A stretch of DNA of 64,000 bases, taken from positions 248,001 to 312,000 of the forward strand of contig NZ_BMLH01000002.1 in the NCBI RefSeq assembly GCF_014645135.1. Direction: 5' to 3'. Numbering within the stretch: position 1 is the stretch's first letter; every line of letters starts with the position of its first letter. A program made the translations under genes and the position numbers. Positions 16,146-24,899 of the stretch are shown here, piece by piece. The notes under the pieces are model-generated. The model made no database searches and was not told the origin of the DNA. It was given only the letters and a program-made list of their open reading frames with translations. The stretch is from Rheinheimera tangshanensis (GTDB taxonomy: Bacteria > Pseudomonadota > Gammaproteobacteria > Enterobacterales > Alteromonadaceae).

Positions 16146-17192
16146 ATGCGGTTATGGTGCAAAGGACTGGCTTTTGGTTTATTGGTCTTAACCTCTGCGG
16201 TGCATGCTGATTGTATGCAAAATTTGCAGCAAGAAGATTATATGGGCGCTTTAAAAGCCTGTTTTCCAGAACTGTTAAATAACAAATCGCCCTTCCGTTT
16301 AGGTAGCGCTTCGCCTTTTGGCACGGTAGAGGCACCCAGTCAGGAAGCCTTGCTGGCTAAACAACTTGCAGAAAAAGGTGACCCAAACTTTCAGCTTTTC
16401 TGGTCTTTGGTATTAGCCAGTCATGGTGAAAAAATGTCCATGGATCTAGTCAATCAGGAGGAGACAATCTCCAGAGGGCATGAAAAATATACATTCGATG
16501 AATACCGTGCTCTAAAAGCTGGTTTAGACAAGCAAATCCAGGAGTGGCGTGTCAAAGCGGCTGAAGCTGGCCATCAGATGGCTATCTCTATGTTGGTGAT
16601 GCCTGTTTATACCAAGCAAGCGCTGCCACAGCCTGACTTTTTACCCACAGCAGAAGAAAAAGCATTAGCGCTGCGTTTTCTGCCTAAGCTCGATAGCAGC
16701 ATGCATGAGTTGCCTGCGGATCTGCAGCAAAAAATTCAACACGTAAAGACAAAAGAAGACAAGCTGGTTGAGGAGCAAAACCAACTGCAGGGAGCAGCAA
16801 AGTTATCAGAGCAAGAGTTGATCCAGTTGACTAAAGATTTGAAAAGACGCAGTAGTTATTCAGGCAGAGTGCGTTCCAATTGGAGCGAATTAAAAGAAGT
16901 GTATCAGTTGCTTATCGACAACTACCAAAACACTGACGCGGCCGTATCTTTAGCCAACGAAACCAGCAAAAGAACGGTACAACTCAAGTGGATGCAGTGG
17001 GCTGCCGAGCGCAAGCATAAGGTTGCCATGTCCTGGTATGGTGCTTATTTAGTCTGTAACCAGCAAACCACAGAGGGTATGGCTTATCTCAAGCAAGCAC
17101 AACAAGCAGGGGACCCGGATGCCCCTTTGCTGTTGGATGAGATAAAAGACCTGGGTTACACCACCAACTGTGACAACGGCTGGATCTATTAA
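16146..17192 (+). CDS. Secreted Sel1-like repeat protein
   Basis: 348 residues. Residues 1-22 form a signal peptide (GLAFGLLVLTSAVHA, then DC). Helical repeats of Sel1 type are recognisable, for example WRVKAAEAGHQMAISMLV and WMQWAAERKHKVAMSWYG, then GMAYLKQAQQAGDPDAPLL near the C-terminus. Sel1/TPR-like repeats mediate protein contacts, so this is probably a periplasmic scaffold of unknown partner. Start: the ATG at 16146 is better than the TTG two codons earlier; CAGGGA lies upstream. Confidence 0.75.
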   Translation: MRLWCKGLAFGLLVLTSAVHADCMQNLQQEDYMGALKACFPELLNNKSPFRLGSASPFGTVEAPSQEALLAKQLAEKGDPNFQLFWSLVLASHGEKMSMDLVNQEETISRGHEKYTFDEYRALKAGLDKQIQEWRVKAAEAGHQMAISMLVMPVYTKQALPQPDFLPTAEEKALALRFLPKLDSSMHELPADLQQKIQHVKTKEDKLVEEQNQLQGAAKLSEQELIQLTKDLKRRSSYSGRVRSNWSELKEVYQLLIDNYQNTDAAVSLANETSKRTVQLKWMQWAAERKHKVAMSWYGAYLVCNQQTTEGMAYLKQAQQAGDPDAPLLLDEIKDLGYTTNCDNGWIY

Positions 17193-17262
17193 CGCGCTGC
17201 TGAGCTTGTTTTAAGTTATTGCACGACCCATATCTGCTAAAGGATGTTCGGAAAGATACTTT

Positions 17263-17676
17263 ATGCAACTCAAACCAAACACAAGGGCGTTCCAATCGCT
17301 GCATTTGCTGTTGGCGAGCTTTGCTTTGGTCTGGTTGTTGGCGTTTTTGCATCAGGCGTCTGAAGTAGAGCCGCAAGTGTCTGCTTATCAGCAGCTATGG
17401 ACTGTGCCTGCAGATACAGGCGAAGCACCTTTACTGCAACAACTTCAGCGCAGCCCGGCTTTATTGTTTTTGCATCAGAAACAGCAGGCCGATTACCAGT
17501 TGGTGCTGGAATTTGGCAAACTGGCTTTGATGTTAATTCCTCTGCTCCTTCCTTTGTGTTTTCTGCTCTTGCTTTGGTTTATTCGCGCAGGCCCAGGCCG
17601 GCGTTTTCGGCTGGCGTTATGGCACGACGCTAATCTGCATAAAAAACGGCTTTATTATCAGCTTTCACTCAAGTGA
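17263..17676 (+). CDS. Hypothetical inner-membrane protein with two membrane segments
   Basis: 137 residues. The first membrane segment is about 13-32 (LHLLLASFALVWLLAFLHQA). A periplasmic loop of about 55 residues follows, then a second membrane segment (LALMLIPLLLPLCFLLLLWFI), and a basic cytoplasmic tail. No family is recognised. GGAAAG lies upstream of the ATG. It sits between a secreted repeat protein and an S41 peptidase-like protein, all in one direction, so an operon is possible, though gaps of about 70 bases separate them. Confidence 0.65.
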   Translation: MQLKPNTRAFQSLHLLLASFALVWLLAFLHQASEVEPQVSAYQQLWTVPADTGEAPLLQQLQRSPALLFLHQKQQADYQLVLEFGKLALMLIPLLLPLCFLLLLWFIRAGPGRRFRLALWHDANLHKKRLYYQLSLK

Positions 17677-17740
17677 CTGTGACTATTTATTTAGTTTTAT
17701 AAGGGTTTTACAGAGCTTTTATCAGTTATTTGAGGTAGTT

Positions 17741-18703
17741 ATGATTTCTTTCTTAAAAAGGCAGCGCCTGGTTCCGGTGCTGCTTATCGCTTTCGTTTTT
17801 CCATTGTTTGTTCAGGCAAACACCGCTCTTTCTCCAGATGAACGTGCTGCCAGTATTGATGGCATTACTCGTATTTTGAATAAGCAGTATGTATTCCCCG
17901 ACACTGCACTAAAAGTCAGCGCGCAGCTGCAGCAACAAGAGCAAAAAGGGGCTTTGGCTGATATCACCACCCAAGAGCAGTTTGCTGCCAAAGTGGGGGA
18001 TTTAATACGCCAGCACAGTGGGGATGGCCATTTGAATCTGGCTTTAATAGCCGAGCAAGGTGGCGTTTCGCATCGTTTAAAAGAGACGGATCCGCTTAAA
18101 AATAATAACTTTGCTTTTGAGCAGGCGCGTATTCTGCCGGGCAATGTCGGTTATCTGAAGTTGCATAAATTCTGGCAGACCGAAGAAGCGCATAAAGTGG
18201 GACATGCCGCTTTGGTATTTTTAAGCCACAGTGATCATATTGTCATAGACCTGCGTGACAGCGGCGGTGGTTCACCGCAGTTGGTGCAGTATCTGGTCAG
18301 TCATTTTGTGCCCGAAGGTACTTTGTTATGGGATATTTTTGACCGTAATGGTAAAAGCACAGAACAAATACGAAGTCTGGCCGTGCCGGATGCAGAACTG
18401 CTAAAAACCAAGCCGCTGTACATTCTGCAAAGTGACGGACTGGTCAGCGCGGGCGAGTTTTTTAGCTATACGCTGCAACAACTTGGCCGCGCTATAGTGA
18501 TAGGGGAAACCAGCGCTGGTCTGGCGCATTACACGGGCGCAGCTCAAGTCAACGACTGGCTTTTTGTGCGTATTCCCATGTACAGGCCGGTGAACCCAAT
18601 TACAGGCACTAGCTTTGAAGGCGTTGGCGTGGAGCCGAATATCAGAGTACCAGCTGAAATGGCGCTTTATACGGCTTTAAGGTTGGCAAATAAGAGCGGT
18701 TAG
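17741..18703 (+). CDS. Secreted S41-family (IRBP/tail-specific-like) peptidase
   Basis: 320 residues with a signal peptide (cleavage after VQA, about residue 26). The N-terminal helical region (DGITRILNKQYVFPD) is that of interphotoreceptor-retinoid-binding-like S41 proteins. The core contains VIDLRDSGGGSPQLVQYL and SDGLVSAGEFFSY, with S236 in the position of the catalytic serine, followed by GETSAGLAHYTG. No PDZ domain is present. It probably hydrolyses peptides in the periplasm. Activity depends on a catalytic partner residue I cannot assign with certainty. Confidence 0.85.
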   Translation: MISFLKRQRLVPVLLIAFVFPLFVQANTALSPDERAASIDGITRILNKQYVFPDTALKVSAQLQQQEQKGALADITTQEQFAAKVGDLIRQHSGDGHLNLALIAEQGGVSHRLKETDPLKNNNFAFEQARILPGNVGYLKLHKFWQTEEAHKVGHAALVFLSHSDHIVIDLRDSGGGSPQLVQYLVSHFVPEGTLLWDIFDRNGKSTEQIRSLAVPDAELLKTKPLYILQSDGLVSAGEFFSYTLQQLGRAIVIGETSAGLAHYTGAAQVNDWLFVRIPMYRPVNPITGTSFEGVGVEPNIRVPAEMALYTALRLANKSG

Positions 18704-18711
18704 AAAATGAA

Positions 18712-18745
18712 GGGCCTGCAGTTCTTACAGGACAGCAGGCTCTTG
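18712..18745 (+). terminator. Possible terminator after the S41 gene
   Basis: GCCTGC and GCAGGC pair with a 15-base loop, followed by CTTGTTT. It is only a moderate stem and T-run, and lies between convergent genes. Confidence 0.45.
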
Positions 18746-18760
18746 TTTAGCAGTATTTAT

Positions 18761-19243
18761 CTATTCGTTAACTATTTCTATCTGAGGTGCATGCTGGCGG
18801 AAAAAGTGCCGTACTTGCTGCAGCTCATCCAGCTGAAATATCCATTGATGCCCTTGATTCCAGGCCAGCTGTAAATAAGCTGGCCCATGAATATCCATAC
18901 GACCAATCACCACTTTGCGGACTGTATCCGGCAGTTGGTAATCTCCAATCCATAGAGTGCCATTTTCTGTCTTGAGCACCTGCATCAGGCTGACAAGCTG
19001 GTCTTTCGGAAAGCCATTGATATGCAAAATCGTGATGGTTAAAGAGCTCATGGAAACTATGTACAGCACTAAGCTATAAGCACTTTGTCGTTCGAGACTG
19101 TTATAAATGGAGAAGCCAAGGTACACCAAGCTGAACATAATAAGCGCCACTTTGGCGTTTCTGTTGAGCTGTTTCCAGCCGAGTTTCAGCGATGAACGTG
19201 ACGGAGTTTGATTTCTCCAGAGGATTTGAGGTTTTTGCATCAT
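18761..19243 (-). CDS. Hypothetical membrane protein
   Basis: 160 residues. Two membrane segments lie at about 33-50 (VALIMFSLVYLGFSIYNSL) and 57-75 (SLVLYIVSMSSLTITILHI). A soluble C-terminal domain of about 80 residues follows, with regularly spaced hydrophobic strands (NGTLWIGDYQLPDTVRKVVI, then YLQLAWNQGHQWIFQLDEL). Paired membrane segments and a beta-rich tail resemble PH-like membrane proteins, but I do not recognise a family. GGAAGA precedes the ATG at 19243. Confidence 0.7.
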   Translation of the reverse strand: MMQKPQILWRNQTPSRSSLKLGWKQLNRNAKVALIMFSLVYLGFSIYNSLERQSAYSLVLYIVSMSSLTITILHINGFPKDQLVSLMQVLKTENGTLWIGDYQLPDTVRKVVIGRMDIHGPAYLQLAWNQGHQWIFQLDELQQVRHFFRQHAPQIEIVNE

Positions 19244-19388
19244 TCTTCCTTGAATAACCAGCTGTTCGCTGTACTTAGGTTGACTAAGCGTCAGATTTAT
19301 AACCCTATTTAACTCATCTGTTAACTTTTTGGCAATAAGATTTTCCCTATTTTTTATAAAATTAAAATTTAAGCCGTTGCCTCAATCC

Positions 19389-19404
19389 GGTGCCGTTTTG
19401 CACC
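19389..19404. promoter_or_regulatory. Inverted repeat upstream of the nirB sigma-54 promoter
   Basis: GGTGC-N6-GCACC lies about 75 bases upstream of the -24 element, a suitable distance for an NtrC enhancer. The half-sites are in the opposite order to the enteric NtrC consensus, so this is only a candidate. Confidence 0.3.
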
Positions 19405-19479
19405 AATTCAACGCAAGGTTTTGATGGTCACTTGCGCATAAATTAGCCATTACTCAATAAAATCAGCCAGTTAATAAAC

Positions 19480-19495
19480 TGGCATTCTTTGTGCT
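19480..19495 (+). promoter_or_regulatory. Sigma-54 promoter of the nirBD operon
   Basis: TGGCATTCTTTGTGCT has GG at -24 and GC at -12 with exact spacing (consensus TGGCAC-N5-TTGCW). Transcription should begin near 19506, directly in front of the first leader hairpin. Confidence 0.75.
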
Positions 19496-19508
19496 TTTGT
19501 TTAAACAG

Positions 19509-19627
19509 TGCGTTAGCTGAAGCGAACGCAACACAAATTGAATGATAAGTGCATAGCTTTGGCTGTGTACGGGCAACGAAGCCTGGTTTCTGACCACCTT
19601 TTGGTGGTGCAGAGCCGGGCTTTTTTT
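19509..19627 (+). promoter_or_regulatory. nirB leader: two hairpins and an intrinsic terminator (NasR-type attenuator)
   Basis: Hairpin 1 is 19509-19530 (TGCGTT paired with AACGCA). Hairpin 2 is 19549-19570 (GTGCATAGC with GCTGTGTAC, using G-U pairs). The terminator is 19581-19627: GCCTGG with CCGGGC, inner TCTG with CAGA and ACCACC with GGTGGT, then seven T. A full terminator 54 bases before the nirB start implies attenuation. The NIT-ANTAR protein encoded at 27904 is the obvious antiterminator. I could not identify canonical hexaloops by eye. Confidence 0.75.
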
Positions 19628-19680
19628 ATGGGCAAAATTTGGTTGGCGAGTCAGCCGCCAAAGGCCTTAAGGATAGAAAA

Positions 19681-22242
19681 ATGCAGCAGACCAAACAAAT
19701 TCTGGTGATCGGCAACGGTATGGTGGGGCACCATTTTGTTGAGCAGTTACGAGCTAAAGACCCATCAGCGCACATTACTGTGCTTTGTGGTGAAGCTCAG
19801 CTGGCGTACGACAGGGTGCATTTATCCGGCTATTTCAGTGGCACCAGCGCAGAACAGCTGGCGTTGACGACAGAAGAAGCCTATCAGGCTGCCAATATTC
19901 AGTACCGCTTAAATTGTTGGGTGGAGCAAATCAACCGCGAGCAGCAGTTGGTGGTAACCAGTCAGGGCGGGCAGTTTTATTACGACGAGCTGGTGTTGGC
20001 GACAGGTTCTTACGCTTTTGTGCCGCCTATTGCTGGTAATGATCAACCGCATTGTTTGGTGTATCGCACTTTGCAGGACTTAGATGCAATAGCGCAAAGC
20101 GCCGCGGTAAGCAAAGTAGGGGTGGTGATAGGTGGCGGTTTGCTGGGGCTGGAAGCGGCCAATGCGCTGAAACAACTCGGCTTACAAACTCATGTGGTGG
20201 AGTTTGCGCCACAACTGATGGCAGTGCAGCTGGATCAGGGCGGCGGCCAGATGTTAAGCCAGAAAATTACCGAACTGGGTGTGCAGGTGCATACCGGCAA
20301 AGCCACTCAGGCGATAGTAGCTGGCACTGAATGCCGTTATCAGTTGCAGTTTGCCGATGGCGAAAGTTTAGAGACGGACTTAGTGTTGTTTTCTGCCGGG
20401 ATCCGGCCTTATGACCAGTTGGCGCGCAGCTGTGGTTTAGTTGTAGGTGATAGAGGTGGCATTGTCGTCAACGATCAGTGCCAAACCTCCGACCCTCATA
20501 TTTACGCCATAGGTGAATGTGCTTTGTGGCAGCAAAAGATTTTTGGTCTGGTGGCGCCAGGTTATCAGATGGCGCGTGTGGTGGTCAGTCAACTGACTGG
20601 TGGCGAGCAAAAATTTAGCGGTGCTGATATGAGCACCAAGCTGAAACTACTGGGTGTGGAAGTCGGTTCTATTGGCGATGCCCATGCCAGAACGCCCGGC
20701 GCTTTAAGTTATGTCTTTACCGATCCTCGGGCGCAAGTCTACAAAAAAATGGTGGTAAGCTCCGACGGTAAAAGGTTGTTGGGTGCTGTGCTGGTCGGTG
20801 ATACCAGTAACTACGACAGTCTGCTGCAATATGCCCTCAACGATATGCTGCTGCCAAAACAGCCGGAGCAACTGATTTTACCAGCAGCGTCCGGCGCACC
20901 TTTGGCTGCTTTAACTTTACCCAACAGTGCCACCATTTGTTCCTGCCATAACGTGGCCAAGGGCGACATTGTTGCTGCTATGGACAGTGGTTGCTGTGAT
21001 TTAGCCAGTATCAAAAGCTGCACTAAGGCCAGTACTGGTTGTGGTGGTTGTACTGCTTTGCTCAAATCCGTAGTGGATGACGAGCTGAAAAGCCGTGGTG
21101 TGGAGGTGAAAAATCATCTGTGTGAACACTTTGCCTATTCGCGTCAGGAATTGCTGCATTTAGTCCAGGTCGGCGGTATTAAAACCTTTTCCGAACTGTT
21201 AAGCCGCCATGGTCAGGGGTTGGGCTGCGATATTTGTAAGCCAACAGTGGGTTCTATTCTGGCGTCGAGCTGGAATGATTATGTGCTGAAAAAGCCGCAT
21301 GTGGGTTTACAGGACACCAACGATACCTTCCTCGCCAATATGCAAAAAGACGGTTCTTATTCAGTAGTGCCACGTATTGCAGGTGGCGAAATTACCGCAG
21401 AAAAACTGCTGGTGATAGGTCAGGTGGCGTTGGATTTTAATCTCTACACCAAAATTACTGGTGGTCAGCGGATCGACTTATTTGGTGCCCGTTTAGAGCA
21501 GTTACCCGCCATTTGGCAGCGTTTGGTTGATGCTGGTTTTGAGACTGGCCATGCCTATGGCAAGTCGCTGCGTACTGTGAAGTCTTGTGTTGGCAGCACC
21601 TGGTGTCGTTATGGTGTGCAAGATAGTGTCGGTCAGGCTATTGCTATTGAAAACCGCTACAAAGGTTTACGAGCGCCACACAAAATCAAAATGGCAGTGT
21701 CGGGTTGCACCCGCGAATGTGCTGAAGCACAAAGCAAAGACATTGGCATTATTGCCACCGAAAATGGCTGGAACCTGTATGTTTGCGGTAATGGCGGTAT
21801 GAGACCACGCCACGCCGATTTATTTGCTACCGATCTCGATACCGAAACCTTAATCCGCTACATAGACCGCATTCTGATGTTGTATATCCGCACTGCGGAC
21901 CGTTTACAGCGCACGTCAGTCTGGATGGAAAAGCTGGATGGTGGGTTGGACTATCTGCGTAAAGTCATTATCGACGACGAGTTGGGAATAGGTGCAGAGC
22001 TGGAAAACCAGATGGCGGCCTTAGTCAATACTTATGCATGTGAGTGGAAAGCCACGCTGGACGACCCACAAGCGCTGAAACGTTTCCGTCAGTTTGTAAA
22101 CAGCCCGGATGCGGATGAAAACATAGTTTTTGTGGAAGAACGTGCGCAAATCCGCCCTGCCACTGCAGAAGAAAAGCGTCAGTGGCAGCAGCAAATTCCC
22201 GTAACAGAAATCACTGTCAAAGCTTTAGCAGAGGAGAACTAA
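19681..22242 (+). CDS. nirB: NADH-dependent assimilatory nitrite reductase, large subunit
   Basis: 853 residues. The N-terminal FAD/NAD oxidoreductase part has VIGNGMVGHHF and GVVIGGGLLGLEAANAL. A BFD-like [2Fe-2S] region follows with CSCHNVAKGDI and CTKASTGCGGC. The C-terminal sulfite/nitrite reductase ferredoxin-like repeat and siroheme-[4Fe-4S] domain has SCVGSTWCRYG and SGCTRECAEAQ. The enzyme reduces nitrite to ammonium in the cytoplasm. The ATG at 19681 follows TAAGGATAG and is preferred over an upstream in-frame start that would lie just after the terminator. It is the first gene of nirB-nirD-cobA-porin. Confidence 0.97.
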   Translation: MQQTKQILVIGNGMVGHHFVEQLRAKDPSAHITVLCGEAQLAYDRVHLSGYFSGTSAEQLALTTEEAYQAANIQYRLNCWVEQINREQQLVVTSQGGQFYYDELVLATGSYAFVPPIAGNDQPHCLVYRTLQDLDAIAQSAAVSKVGVVIGGGLLGLEAANALKQLGLQTHVVEFAPQLMAVQLDQGGGQMLSQKITELGVQVHTGKATQAIVAGTECRYQLQFADGESLETDLVLFSAGIRPYDQLARSCGLVVGDRGGIVVNDQCQTSDPHIYAIGECALWQQKIFGLVAPGYQMARVVVSQLTGGEQKFSGADMSTKLKLLGVEVGSIGDAHARTPGALSYVFTDPRAQVYKKMVVSSDGKRLLGAVLVGDTSNYDSLLQYALNDMLLPKQPEQLILPAASGAPLAALTLPNSATICSCHNVAKGDIVAAMDSGCCDLASIKSCTKASTGCGGCTALLKSVVDDELKSRGVEVKNHLCEHFAYSRQELLHLVQVGGIKTFSELLSRHGQGLGCDICKPTVGSILASSWNDYVLKKPHVGLQDTNDTFLANMQKDGSYSVVPRIAGGEITAEKLLVIGQVALDFNLYTKITGGQRIDLFGARLEQLPAIWQRLVDAGFETGHAYGKSLRTVKSCVGSTWCRYGVQDSVGQAIAIENRYKGLRAPHKIKMAVSGCTRECAEAQSKDIGIIATENGWNLYVCGNGGMRPRHADLFATDLDTETLIRYIDRILMLYIRTADRLQRTSVWMEKLDGGLDYLRKVIIDDELGIGAELENQMAALVNTYACEWKATLDDPQALKRFRQFVNSPDADENIVFVEERAQIRPATAEEKRQWQQQIPVTEITVKALAEEN

Positions 22243-22243
22243 C

Positions 22244-22603
22244 ATGGCCTGGACTGATATTTGTGCTTTTGAAGATTTAGTCGAAAACAGCGGTATTTGC
22301 GCTTTGCTGAATGGCCAGCAAGTGGCGGTGTTTTTGCTGGAGCTGCAGGGCGAACCGCAGATATACGCGATCGGGAATTACGATCCTTTGGGTGAGGCGA
22401 ATGTGCTGTCGCGCGGCATGGTGGGTTCTATAGGTGAGCAAATCGTAGTGGCGTCACCTTTGTATAAACAGCACTTTGACCTGACGACAGGCCAGTGCTT
22501 AGAACAGCCCGAAGTGGTGATCCCTGTGTATGGCGTCAAGCTGCAACAGGGCAGAGTATGGCTGAATGCTGAATTACAAAATCAACAAGCATCAGCGGCC
22601 TGA
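22244..22603 (+). CDS. nirD: Nitrite reductase small subunit
   Basis: 119 residues with a Rieske-like fold (IYAIGNYDPLGEANVLSRGM, GEQIVVASPLYKQHFDLTTG). As usual in NirD, the Rieske cysteine/histidine cluster ligands are missing, so it is structural or regulatory rather than an electron carrier. It starts one base after the nirB stop, preceded by GAGGAG, so expression is coupled and stoichiometric with NirB. Confidence 0.95.
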   Translation: MAWTDICAFEDLVENSGICALLNGQQVAVFLLELQGEPQIYAIGNYDPLGEANVLSRGMVGSIGEQIVVASPLYKQHFDLTTGQCLEQPEVVIPVYGVKLQQGRVWLNAELQNQQASAA

Positions 22604-22686
22604 TCGCAGGGTTCGCAGAAATCCGTGATAAAGGCAAAGGACAAGGCGTAGGCCAAAAAAAGCAGATAAGAAAGGGTGGTAGCAAC

Positions 22687-23565
22687 ATGAGTGTAATCAG
22701 TAATTTATTGCGTTCACCTTTGACAGCGCAATGGCTATCAGGCTGGAACTGGAAAGGCGAAGCGGCTGATTCAGAGCAACAAAAACCAAAGGGCAAAGGC
22801 CAGGTGGTGCTGATAGGCGCAGGGCCTGGTGATCCTGAACTACTCACAGTCAAAGCCCAGCGTTTATTGCAACAGGCTGATGTGCTGTTGTTTGACTCTT
22901 TAGTGTCGGCTGAGTTGTTGGCAATAGCGCCACGGCGCTGCAAAAAAGTTTTTGTCGGCAAAAGAGCCGGCCGTCATGCCATGCCACAACAAGAGATTAA
23001 CCAGCTGCTTGTGGAATATGGCCAGCAAGCTGGTTTAGTGGTGCGGCTCAAAGGTGGCGACCCAGCGATTTTCGGCCGGGTATCGGAAGAAGCCGCAGCG
23101 CTAGAACAGGCAGGTATTGCTTTTGCGATAGTGCCAGGCGTCACCAGCGCCTGCGCTGCTTCGGCTTATTGCGGTATTCCGCTGACTGCCCGGGGTTGTG
23201 CTACTTCAGTGCAGTTTTTAACGGCGCAGTTTGCTGATCCTGCCAAACAACCCGACTGGTCTGGTTATCAGTACAGAGCCAATGGTTCTAACCCCACTTT
23301 GGTGGTTTATATGGGGCTGAATCGCTTGCAGCAATTGTGTGCCGGTTTAGTGTCAGTTGGCTGGCCGGATCATACCCCTATAGCGCTGCTGGATCAGGTG
23401 AGCACTGCTCAGCAAACTCAGTTGCAGGGCACTTTGGCGGATATCACCGAACGTCTTGCTGCGCATCCACTCACAGGCCCAACCCTAATTGTGGTGGGCG
23501 AGGTACTGAAACAGCGGATGACAGTGGATTTGAGCTTGTTGCAACAGCTCACTGTGACCAGCTAA
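22687..23565 (+). CDS. cobA: Uroporphyrinogen-III C-methyltransferase (SUMT)
   Basis: 292 residues. It makes precorrin-2 from uroporphyrinogen III using two S-adenosylmethionine, the first step toward the siroheme needed by NirB. Family motifs are VLIGAGPGDPELLTVKA, VVRLKGGDPAIFGR, VPGVTSACAASAYCGIPLT and the ending LIVVGEVL. It is the single-domain form; the CysG dehydrogenase/chelatase part is absent, so another enzyme must complete siroheme. An N-terminal extension of about 38 residues precedes the catalytic domain. The position after nirD shows a dedicated cofactor supply. Confidence 0.94.
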   Translation: MSVISNLLRSPLTAQWLSGWNWKGEAADSEQQKPKGKGQVVLIGAGPGDPELLTVKAQRLLQQADVLLFDSLVSAELLAIAPRRCKKVFVGKRAGRHAMPQQEINQLLVEYGQQAGLVVRLKGGDPAIFGRVSEEAAALEQAGIAFAIVPGVTSACAASAYCGIPLTARGCATSVQFLTAQFADPAKQPDWSGYQYRANGSNPTLVVYMGLNRLQQLCAGLVSVGWPDHTPIALLDQVSTAQQTQLQGTLADITERLAAHPLTGPTLIVVGEVLKQRMTVDLSLLQQLTVTS

Positions 23566-23661
23566 CCCTTCGTAAAACTCGATTCGTTTTGCCCTCTGGC
23601 TGCTTTAAAGCGCTGGCAGGCGAAGCTTTGCCAAAAATTAGCCTCAACAGAAGGAATTTGT

Positions 23662-24858
23662 ATGCGTTGTTACTCTTTACCCGCTTTGGCTGTAATGGCC
23701 GCTTGCACTGCAGTTTCAGTCAGTGCTGCTGAAACTGCTTCCAGCGCTTTCACTGCACCAGAACTAAAGATGTTATTCCGTTACCGGCTGGAAGCTGTGG
23801 ATCAGGATGGCCTGGCCGAAAATGCCTTGGCCAGCACGCTGTTGTCTCGCTTTAGTCTGACGCAACAATTCAGTCATGGCTGGTCAGCAGGTGGCGAATT
23901 TGATTATGTCGCTGCGATAGGGGATAAAAACTACAACGACAGTATCAATGGCAAAACGACTTATCCGCTGGTGGCAGACCCTGCTGGTGCTGATTTAAAT
24001 CAGGCTTTTGTAATGTATCAAAGCGGTGAGCAGACACTAAAAGTTGGCCGCCAGCGTATTAACTTAGCCAATGAGCGTTTTGTTGGTGGTGTAGGCTGGC
24101 GCCAGAACGAACAGACTTTTGATGCAGTGCGTTATCAGGCTAGTTTGTCTTCTGAACTCAAACTAGATTACAGCTACAGTAGTAAAGTGAACCGGGTCCT
24201 TGGCAGTAAAAGCCCACAAGGCGACTGGAGTTCGGATTTACATTTGCTGGATCTACGTTATCAGCCCAACTCTAACCATCAGCTCGGCGTCTTTGTGTAT
24301 CAGATGGAATTTGACGATGCGCTTTTAGTCTCCAATCAAACGCTGGGGCTGGATTATCAGTACAGTCAGGTGCTGTCCCAAAGCAGCCGTTATATGCTGT
24401 ATGGCTCTTACGCCCGCCAGCAGGATGCAGGCGATAACCCAAATTCCTACGACGCAGAGTACTGGACTGTGGAAGCTAATCTTTGGCTGGACCAATGGCA
24501 AAGTGGGCTTGGGGTTGAAGTCTTGGGTTCTGACAACAGCATAGGTTTTGCTACACCGCTGGCTACTTTGCATAAGTTTCAGGGTTTTGCTGATAAGTTT
24601 CTCACTACCCCTGCCAACGGCATTGAAGATAAGTATCTGAAACTGGGTTATAAACTGGACCAGCTGGAGTTGATGGCCTTTTATCATTGGCTGGATGCGG
24701 CGGAAGATGAGGCGGATTATGGCAAAGAGCTGGATTTACAGCTGAGTTATAACCTGAATGCTCAGCACGCGGTCTTGCTGAAATATGCGGATTATCAGGC
24801 GAATTCATTGCATACAGACACCAGCAAATTCTGGTTACAGTGGTTGGCTAAGTATTAA
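23662..24858 (+). CDS. Outer-membrane porin of the alginate-export/OprD-like type, nitrite/nitrate operon
   Basis: 398 residues. A signal peptide ends at VSA (about residue 22). The rest is alternating beta strands rich in aromatic residues with a C-terminal aromatic-ended strand (FWLQWLAKY). The first strands (LKMLFRYRLEAVDQDGLAENAL, TLLSRFSLTQQFSHGW) fit the alginate export family of 16-18-stranded barrels. Its place as last gene of the nirBD-cobA cluster suggests anion (nitrate/nitrite) uptake across the outer membrane. That is contextual inference. Confidence 0.8.
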   Translation: MRCYSLPALAVMAACTAVSVSAAETASSAFTAPELKMLFRYRLEAVDQDGLAENALASTLLSRFSLTQQFSHGWSAGGEFDYVAAIGDKNYNDSINGKTTYPLVADPAGADLNQAFVMYQSGEQTLKVGRQRINLANERFVGGVGWRQNEQTFDAVRYQASLSSELKLDYSYSSKVNRVLGSKSPQGDWSSDLHLLDLRYQPNSNHQLGVFVYQMEFDDALLVSNQTLGLDYQYSQVLSQSSRYMLYGSYARQQDAGDNPNSYDAEYWTVEANLWLDQWQSGLGVEVLGSDNSIGFATPLATLHKFQGFADKFLTTPANGIEDKYLKLGYKLDQLELMAFYHWLDAAEDEADYGKELDLQLSYNLNAQHAVLLKYADYQANSLHTDTSKFWLQWLAKY

Positions 24859-24867
24859 AGCAAGTGA

Positions 24868-24899
24868 AATGGCTGTCCGTTTAATTCGCGGCAGCCATT
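24868..24899. terminator. Inverted repeat between convergent porin and kinase genes
   Basis: AATGGCTG and CAGCCATT are perfectly complementary with a 16-base loop; the right arm lies in the last codons of the minus-strand gene. There is no strong T-run. Confidence 0.4.
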